Source: Pseudomonadota bacterium
GTDB taxonomy: Bacteria; Pseudomonadota; Gammaproteobacteria; Burkholderiales; Methylophilaceae
Assembly: GCA_029549705.1 (NCBI GenBank)
Contig: JAKPIR010000275.1
Coordinates: forward strand, 1 to 17,848
DNA: 17,848 nucleotides
Direction of reading: 5' to 3'
Shown: positions 13,185-17,848 of the stretch, piece after piece
How the letters are laid out: each line of letters begins with the position of its first letter
Position numbering within the stretch: position 1 is the first letter of the stretch
Position numbers and translations under genes: made by a program
Notes under the pieces: generated by a model
Databases searched by the model: none
What the model was told of the DNA's origin: nothing
Seen by the model: only the letters and a program-made list of their open reading frames with translations

Positions 13185-14171
13185 ATGCAAAACAGTCCTA
13201 CCGAATACTTGAAACCACGTGTAGTTGATGTAGAAGTGATGTCACCCTTACGTGCACGCGTCACGTTGGAGCCGATGGAGCGTGGCTTTGGCTACACTTT
13301 AGGCAACGCTTTGCGCCGTGTATTGTTATCGTCTATTCCTGGCTACGCCATCACTGAAGTTAAGATTGATGGTGTAGTGCATGAGTATTCAACGATAGAA
13401 GGCGTTCAGGAAGATGTCGTTGATATTTTACTAAATCTTAAAGGCGTTGCATTAAAGCTCAACACTAAATCTGAGACGATATTAGTTTTGAATAAATCTA
13501 CTGAAGGTGTTGTTACGGCTGGAGATTTTGAGACAGGCCATGATGCTGAGATTGTAAATCCTAACCACGTGATTGCACACCTTACTAAAGGTGGTAAATT
13601 GAACTTGGAAGTTAAAGTTGCCATGGGTCGTGGTTATCAACCAGTGCCAGTTAGACAAAAAGCAAACGAAGAAGACCGTGTGCTTGGATTTATCATGGTA
13701 GATGCATCATTTAGCCCAATCAACAAGGTAAGCTATCAAGTGGAAAGTGCACGTGTTGAGCAGCGTACTGACTTGGATAAATTAGTGATGGATGTTGAGA
13801 CCAATGGCATCATTGAGCCAGAACAAGCTATTCGCGACGCGGCAAGAATTTTGATGGGTCAATTATCAGTATTTGCTGATCTTGAAGGCGCACCAAGTGA
13901 AGTAGAAGTAAAATCTGCACCACAGGTTGACCCTGTTTTACTTCGTCCAGTGGATGATTTAGAGCTTACAGTGCGTTCAGCGAACTGTCTAAAAGCAGAA
14001 AATATCTTCTACATCGGTGATTTAATTCAACGCACAGAGAACGAGCTTTTAAAGGCACCTAATCTTGGCCGTAAATCGCTCAACGAAATTAAGGATGTAC
14101 TTGCAACGCGTGGCCTAACATTAGGCATGAAACTAGAAAACTGGCCTCCAGTTGGGCTTGAAAAAGCTTAA
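13185..14171 (+). CDS. rpoA: DNA-directed RNA polymerase alpha subunit
   Basis: Alpha forms the dimer that nucleates RNA polymerase assembly, and its C-terminal domain binds UP elements and activators. The 328-residue product (E. coli 329) has the N-terminal assembly domain with LEPMERGFGYTLGNALRRVLLSS (28-50) and a linker at about 236-250. The helix-hairpin-helix C-terminal domain carries RSANCLKAE at 264-272; Arg264, Asn267 and Cys268 align with the E. coli DNA contacts Arg265, Asn268 and Cys269. LENWPP follows near the end. An AAAGG-type site precedes the ATG. It sits in its conserved place between rpsD and rplQ. Confidence 0.98.
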   Translation: MQNSPTEYLKPRVVDVEVMSPLRARVTLEPMERGFGYTLGNALRRVLLSSIPGYAITEVKIDGVVHEYSTIEGVQEDVVDILLNLKGVALKLNTKSETILVLNKSTEGVVTAGDFETGHDAEIVNPNHVIAHLTKGGKLNLEVKVAMGRGYQPVPVRQKANEEDRVLGFIMVDASFSPINKVSYQVESARVEQRTDLDKLVMDVETNGIIEPEQAIRDAARILMGQLSVFADLEGAPSEVEVKSAPQVDPVLLRPVDDLELTVRSANCLKAENIFYIGDLIQRTENELLKAPNLGRKSLNEIKDVLATRGLTLGMKLENWPPVGLEKA

Positions 14172-14208
14172 CTAACCAGCATAAACAAAGAAACTTTAAG
14201 GAATTACT

Positions 14209-14598
14209 ATGCGTCACGGTAATAGCAATCGTAAATTAAATCGTACCAGCAGTCATCGCGCGGCGATGTTTCGCAACATGACAGCGTCACTACTGCGCCA
14301 TGAAGTGATCAAAACTACTTTGCCTAAGGCAAAAGAGTTGCGCAAATTTGCTGAGCCTCTTATTACATTAGGTAAAACACCAACTTTAGCAAATCGCCGC
14401 CTAGCCTTTAGTCGCTTGCGCGATCGTGACATCGTTGGCAAATTGTTCGGTGAACTTGGCCCACGCTATTTGGCACGTAATGGCGGCTATCTACGTGTAT
14501 TAAAATGTGGCTTCCGTAACGGTGACAATGCGCCTATGGCGTTAGTTGAGCTTGTGGATCGCCCTGAAACAGCTGCTGATGTTGTTGTAGCAGAATAA
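14209..14598 (+). CDS. rplQ: 50S ribosomal protein L17
   Basis: L17 lies near the peptide exit on the 50S subunit. The 129-residue product (E. coli 127) starts with the diagnostic MRHGNSNRKLNRTSSHRAAM, followed by LRHEVIKTTLPKAKELR and the C-terminal half with GPRYLARNGGYLRVLKCGFRNGDNAPMALVEL. TAAGGAA precedes the ATG. It is the last gene of the cluster; a strong terminator follows 13 bases after the stop. Confidence 0.98.
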   Translation: MRHGNSNRKLNRTSSHRAAMFRNMTASLLRHEVIKTTLPKAKELRKFAEPLITLGKTPTLANRRLAFSRLRDRDIVGKLFGELGPRYLARNGGYLRVLKCGFRNGDNAPMALVELVDRPETAADVVVAE

Positions 14599-14611
14599 GT
14601 CGGATAGTCAT

Positions 14612-14641
14612 AAAAAAAGCCAGCTTAAGCTGGCTTTTTTT
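14612..14641. terminator. Bidirectional intrinsic terminator after rplQ
   Basis: A perfect 16-base palindrome at 14619-14634 (GCCAGC, TTAA, GCTGGC) is flanked by seven A on the left (14612-14618) and seven T on the right (14635-14641). This makes a canonical rho-independent terminator on both strands. It ends the + strand ribosomal transcript and also lies just beyond the stop codon of the minus-strand glutaredoxin-like gene. Confidence 0.93.
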
Positions 14642-14664
14642 ATATGGGTACAATTTAGGCATTA

Positions 14665-14910
14665 TTAGATTTCGTTAATTAGCTTATAGATGCTGTTCTT
14701 GTCAAAAGGCCAGCACAGCTCCTGCAGCGTAGCTGGGTTCCGCAGAACCGGTATTTTTGCGCCATAGATGGCAAGCAAATCTTCGTTATCTGCAATTTCA
14801 ATCATATTGTAGTTAAAATGATGTTCATGCCTGACTTCAATCAGTAGTGCTTCTGCCTGTTCGCATAGATGGCAATGTGAAGTCGTGTATAAGTCAAGTA
14901 TTGTAGGCAT
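14665..14910 (-). CDS. Glutaredoxin-like thiol-redox protein (DUF836-type)
   Basis: This 81-residue protein has a minimal thioredoxin fold. A first beta strand (TILDLYTTSHC) leads into the redox motif CHLC (Cys13, Cys16) and the helix EQAEALL. Later come the strand and cis-proline turn KIPVLR (Pro54), with a C-terminal helix. The motif, size and cis-Pro place it in the glutaredoxin-like DUF836 family, whose precise substrates are mostly unknown. It is transcribed toward rplQ and shares the terminator at 14612-14641. It is divergent from the mgtE-like gene, with 146 bases between their starts. A cytoplasmic location is inferred from the lack of a signal peptide. Confidence 0.85.
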   Translation of the reverse strand: MPTILDLYTTSHCHLCEQAEALLIEVRHEHHFNYNMIEIADNEDLLAIYGAKIPVLRNPATLQELCWPFDKNSIYKLINEI

Positions 14911-14933
14911 TTTCGCTTGGTTTCTTATTCTAT

Positions 14934-14962
14934 AAGCTATAAAAAGTGGGATAACTCGTCAA
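14934..14962 (-). promoter_or_regulatory. Possible promoter for the glutaredoxin-like gene
   Basis: On the minus strand TTGACG (14957-14962) is a 5/6 match to the -35 consensus. At 17-base spacing the -10 would be TAGCTT (14934-14939), and at 15-base spacing TATAGC. Neither -10 is good, so this is tentative. No convincing + strand promoter for the mgtE-like gene was found in the same spacer. Confidence 0.3.
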
Positions 14963-15056
14963 AATAAATCATAATAGCGGAGTAAAGTGTATTGCATCAA
15001 TAACGCATGATTTTAATCAATGGTGTTGTTGAAATCGTAAATTTATTTGGATCATT

Positions 15057-16448
15057 ATGGCAGATCTGCACGAATATAAAGAGAGTTTGAGTGAAAACTT
15101 AATGCAAGTGATTGCATTATTGGAGGAGTATGGTTTTGAAGAGGGCCAGTCTCAATCACACGACTACTCTAGGCTTCAGCATAAGCTAGATACGCTGCAC
15201 CCAGCTGATGTAGCCGATATATTGGAAGCGCTACCGCTTGATCAGCGGCTTCAGGTTTGGGAGCTGGTGAAAGCTGAACGCGACGGCGACATTTTATTAG
15301 AAGTATCAGATGCAGTACGTCAGTCGCTAATAGCGGATATGGATTCGCATGAACTACTCGCTGCAGCCGAGCAGTTAGATACTGATGAATTGGCAGATTT
15401 AGCTCCTGACCTACCTAAAGATGTTTTACAGGAGCTTCTATACAGCCTAGACGCACAAAATAGGGCACGGCTACAGTCCGCACTATCTTATTCAGAAGAT
15501 ACCGTTGGTGCGATTATGGACTTTGATATTGTGACAATTCGTGAGGATGTCACGCTCGAAGTCGCCTTACGCTATATGCGACGCATTGGTAGTTTGCCTG
15601 ATCATACGGATAAACTCTTTGTGGTTGACCGCGATGATATTTTGCGTGGTGTGTTGCCACTCACTAAGCTAGTTGTGAGCGATTTAGATGCAACGGTTAC
15701 TGATGTAATGGCAGACGACGCAGTAACCTTCCATCCAGAAGATATCGCAGATGAGGCTGCCAAAGCTTTTGAACGCTACGATTTAGTCACCGCGCCAGTT
15801 GTGGACGCGAATAATAAGCTCGTTGGCCGTATCACAGTTGATGCGGTGATGGATTATATTCGCGAAGAAACTGAAAGTGATATGCTGTCATTAGCAGGTT
15901 TACGTGAAGAAGAAGACTTTTTCGCATCCATTTGGAAATCTGTGCAAAACCGCTGGGCATGGCTCGCAATCAATCTTGTCACAGCATTAGTTGCCTCTAG
16001 AGTGATTGGTGTATTTGAAGGCTCAATTGAAAAGATAGTGGCACTGGCAGCCCTCATGCCAATTGTTGCAGGGATAGGTGGAAACTCAGGCAACCAAACC
16101 ACAACGATGATTGTACGAGGTTTGGCGTTAGGCCAAGTCGCCTCGCATAATATGCATTCGCTCATAACAAAAGAGCTTGGCGTTGCATTACTGAACGGGC
16201 TCATCTGGGGCGGTGTACTGGCAATCATTGCTTACGCCTTATATGGAAACTATCAATTAGGCCTGGTGATGATGGCGGCGATGACCTTAAATTTAATGCT
16301 GGCGGCAATGATGGGAGTAGTCATTCCACTTTACATGAATAAATTTGGCCGCGATCCGGCGGTAGGCTCAAGTGTACTCATTACAGCTGTCACAGATAGC
16401 GGCGGATTTTTGATATTCCTAGGTTTAGCAACAATCTTTTTACTCTAG
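15057..16448 (+). CDS. mgtE: Magnesium channel/transporter MgtE
   Basis: MgtE is a dimeric, Mg2+-gated inner-membrane channel that takes up Mg2+. The 463-residue product is of normal length. The layout is an acidic helical N domain (about 35-145, with LHPADVADILEALP), a CBS pair (about 148-270, with GAIMDFDIVTI and a second repeat ending GRITVDAVMDYI), a plug helix, then five membrane segments from about residue 300. The first loop has PIVAGIGGNSGNQTTT (335-350). The last helix has Asp447 in TDSGG, matching the aspartate that lines the Mg2+ pore in this family. No clear ribosome-binding site precedes the ATG. The next gene starts 25 bases downstream. Confidence 0.95.
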   Translation: MADLHEYKESLSENLMQVIALLEEYGFEEGQSQSHDYSRLQHKLDTLHPADVADILEALPLDQRLQVWELVKAERDGDILLEVSDAVRQSLIADMDSHELLAAAEQLDTDELADLAPDLPKDVLQELLYSLDAQNRARLQSALSYSEDTVGAIMDFDIVTIREDVTLEVALRYMRRIGSLPDHTDKLFVVDRDDILRGVLPLTKLVVSDLDATVTDVMADDAVTFHPEDIADEAAKAFERYDLVTAPVVDANNKLVGRITVDAVMDYIREETESDMLSLAGLREEEDFFASIWKSVQNRWAWLAINLVTALVASRVIGVFEGSIEKIVALAALMPIVAGIGGNSGNQTTTMIVRGLALGQVASHNMHSLITKELGVALLNGLIWGGVLAIIAYALYGNYQLGLVMMAAMTLNLMLAAMMGVVIPLYMNKFGRDPAVGSSVLITAVTDSGGFLIFLGLATIFLL

Positions 16449-16473
16449 GCACGTTCTGATTACGAATTGAATA

Positions 16474-17760
16474 ATGACTATGGTGCAATCCACACAACAA
16501 ATTTGGGATGAAATTTCAGTAGATATCTTAACCCAGACTGGCCTTTGGCAGATCTGTATTATAGTTGCAGCGTGTGCTTTTGCTTGGGCTGTCAACGGTG
16601 CACTGCGCGCCTATGTGTTGAAGCGCTCAAAAGATATTCATGGCGCGCGTGAGACGTTGTCTGCTACGGTTGAAGGCATCAATCGCGTACTGTTTCCGCT
16701 CACAGCGCTATCCATTGTTTGGTTGGCCAAAATTTTTCTTTCGAAATTTCAGCACACCAGCTTGTTAGCGCTTGCCAGCAACCTGCTCTTGGCGATGGCG
16801 GTAATACGCCTAGTGGTGTATGTATTACGCTATGTATTCTCTCCCGGTGGATGGGTTAAAAAAGCCGAAAATACCATCGCGGCAAGTATTTGGGTTGCCT
16901 TGGCACTCCACTTAAGTGGTGTGTTGCCTGAGTTGCTCAATGCGCTGGATAGCATTAGTTTTAGTGCCGGCAAAAGTAAAGTCACGCTACTGCTCGCCAT
17001 CCAAGCGGTGCTGACGGTGGTGATAACGGTCGTGATTGCGTTATGGTTAAGCCGATTTGTTGAAAATAGGCTAATGCAGAATACACATCTCAACCCGAAT
17101 ATGCGCGTGGTGCTGAGTAAGGTATTACGAATAGTACTAACACTGTTTGCAGTGCTATTTGCCTTTTCTGCCATAGGGTTGGATATCACGTTACTTTCGG
17201 TATTTGGCGGTGCGCTTGGCGTGGGTTTAGGTTTTGGTTTGCAAAAAATCGCCAGTAATTTCATAAGCGGCTTTATATTGTTGCTGGATGATTCCATGCA
17301 TATCGGAGATGTGATCACCGTTGAAGGCCATTACGGCGTAGTCAATGATCTGCGTGCGCGTTATTTAGTATTAAAAAAACTAGACGGCACTGAAGTTGTG
17401 ATTCCCAATGAAACGCTGATTGCCAGCCCGGTGATTAACCATTCATTTACCGACCACAAAGCGCGTGTGCAAATGCCGATACAGGTGAGCTACAACAGCC
17501 CTTTAGAGCTTGCAATGCGTTTGGTGAATGAGGCGGCAGCTAAACATGAACGCGTGCTGATAGAGCCGGAGCCACGCGTGCTACTAAAAGGCTTTGGTGA
17601 AAGCGGCATTGATTTGATGCTATCGTTTTGGATACCAGACCCGGAAGAAGGCTCGGCGCTGCTGCAATCGGAAATTTATTTAGATATCTGGCGCGCATTC
17701 CAAGCGAACAGCATCGTGATTCCATTCCCGCAACGCGAAGTAAAAATTGTGCAGAATTAA
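16474..17760 (+). CDS. MscS-family mechanosensitive ion channel
   Basis: The 428-residue protein is an inner-membrane channel of the MscS family, which release solutes under hypo-osmotic stress. It is longer than E. coli MscS (286). About five hydrophobic segments (around 24-46, 70-90, 97-120, 135-155 and 168-193) precede the conserved core. The pore helix region LSVFGGALGVGLGFGLQKIA (241-260) is followed by NFISGFILLLDDSMHIGDVI, the beta domain with VIPNETL (309-315), and a C-terminal domain ending VIPFPQ (415-420). The start could be 16474 or the ATG at 16480; neither has a good ribosome-binding site. The 25-base gap suggests co-transcription with mgtE. The specific subfamily is not assigned. 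Confidence 0.92.
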   Translation: MTMVQSTQQIWDEISVDILTQTGLWQICIIVAACAFAWAVNGALRAYVLKRSKDIHGARETLSATVEGINRVLFPLTALSIVWLAKIFLSKFQHTSLLALASNLLLAMAVIRLVVYVLRYVFSPGGWVKKAENTIAASIWVALALHLSGVLPELLNALDSISFSAGKSKVTLLLAIQAVLTVVITVVIALWLSRFVENRLMQNTHLNPNMRVVLSKVLRIVLTLFAVLFAFSAIGLDITLLSVFGGALGVGLGFGLQKIASNFISGFILLLDDSMHIGDVITVEGHYGVVNDLRARYLVLKKLDGTEVVIPNETLIASPVINHSFTDHKARVQMPIQVSYNSPLELAMRLVNEAAAKHERVLIEPEPRVLLKGFGESGIDLMLSFWIPDPEEGSALLQSEIYLDIWRAFQANSIVIPFPQREVKIVQN

Positions 17761-17827
17761 TTTAATTTCATCATAAAAAAGTCGTCATTGAGCCTGATTT
17801 TTGATGCAACCTTTTTCGATGCCCTGC

Positions 17828-17848
17828 AAGCCTTATAAATAAAGGCTT
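17828..17848 (+). terminator. Possible terminator hairpin at the window edge
   Basis: AAGCCTT (17828-17834) pairs perfectly with AAGGCTT (17842-17848) around the 7-nt loop ATAAATA, 68 bases after the MscS-family stop codon. The window ends at the last paired base, so whether a T-run follows cannot be seen. If it does, this ends the mgtE-mscS transcript. The bases between 17761 and 17827 show no gene. Confidence 0.5.

Noticed and set aside
15854..16228. 124-codon open frame on the minus strand
   Set aside because: It lies wholly inside the mgtE coding region, has no family resemblance and its composition is that of a shadow frame.
16830..17318. 162-codon open frame on the minus strand
   Set aside because: Fully within the MscS-family gene; the Ser/Thr/Asn-rich product is the antisense shadow of membrane-segment codons.
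1..17848. CRISPR arrays, insertion sequences, tRNA or rRNA genes, phage or toxin-antitoxin genes
   Set aside because: No repeat-spacer pattern, transposase, terminal inverted repeats, or RNA-gene signature was seen; gaps are short and the gene order is that of conserved core genome.

Overview
The window is the conserved ribosomal-protein super-cluster (S10, spc and alpha operons joined end to end) of a Gram-negative bacterium, followed by a small accessory tail. Gene order, the S5, L15 and SecY sequences and rpoA are proteobacterial, most like Betaproteobacteria. The fairly AT-rich composition and the cysteine-rich S4 would fit a Methylophilales-type methylotroph such as Methylotenera, but that placement is inferred from memory and not proven here.

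Layout: 1-138 is the 3' end of tuf (EF-Tu). From 198 to 5285 lies the S10 block: rpsJ, rplC, rplD, rplW, rplB, rpsS, rplV, rpsC, rplP, rpmC, rpsQ. From 5487 to 11401 lies the spc block: rplN, rplX, rplE, rpsN, rpsH, rplF, rplR, rpsE, an enlarged rpmD, rplO, secY, rpmJ. From 11573 to 14598 lies the alpha block: rpsM, rpsK, rpsD, rpoA, rplQ, closed by a bidirectional terminator at 14612-14641. All of these genes are on the + strand with short gaps or overlaps, so translation is probably coupled along much of the cluster. Three good sigma70-type promoters sit in front of rplC, rplN and rpsM. They share a discriminator and start-region pattern, so the long transcript is probably reinforced from inside. 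No gap exceeds about 200 bases; the largest (5286-5486, 11402-11572, 13072-13184) hold promoters and hairpins.

Downstream, a minus-strand glutaredoxin-like gene (14665-14910) converges on rplQ. Divergent from it are two + strand membrane-protein genes: an MgtE-type Mg2+ channel/transporter (15057-16448) and a long MscS-family mechanosensitive channel (16474-17760). The window ends inside or just after a hairpin that may be their terminator.

Most of the window is ordinary core genome. The main oddity is the gene in the rpmD slot: it encodes a complete ribosomal protein L30 (about 60 residues) joined in frame, through a linker, to an about 80-residue helix-hairpin-helix domain, giving a 178-residue protein three times the normal size. 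Secondary points are the shared promoter pattern, structured spacers at operon boundaries, a zinc-type S4 beside a zinc-free S14, and the absence of infA from its common place between secY and rpmJ.
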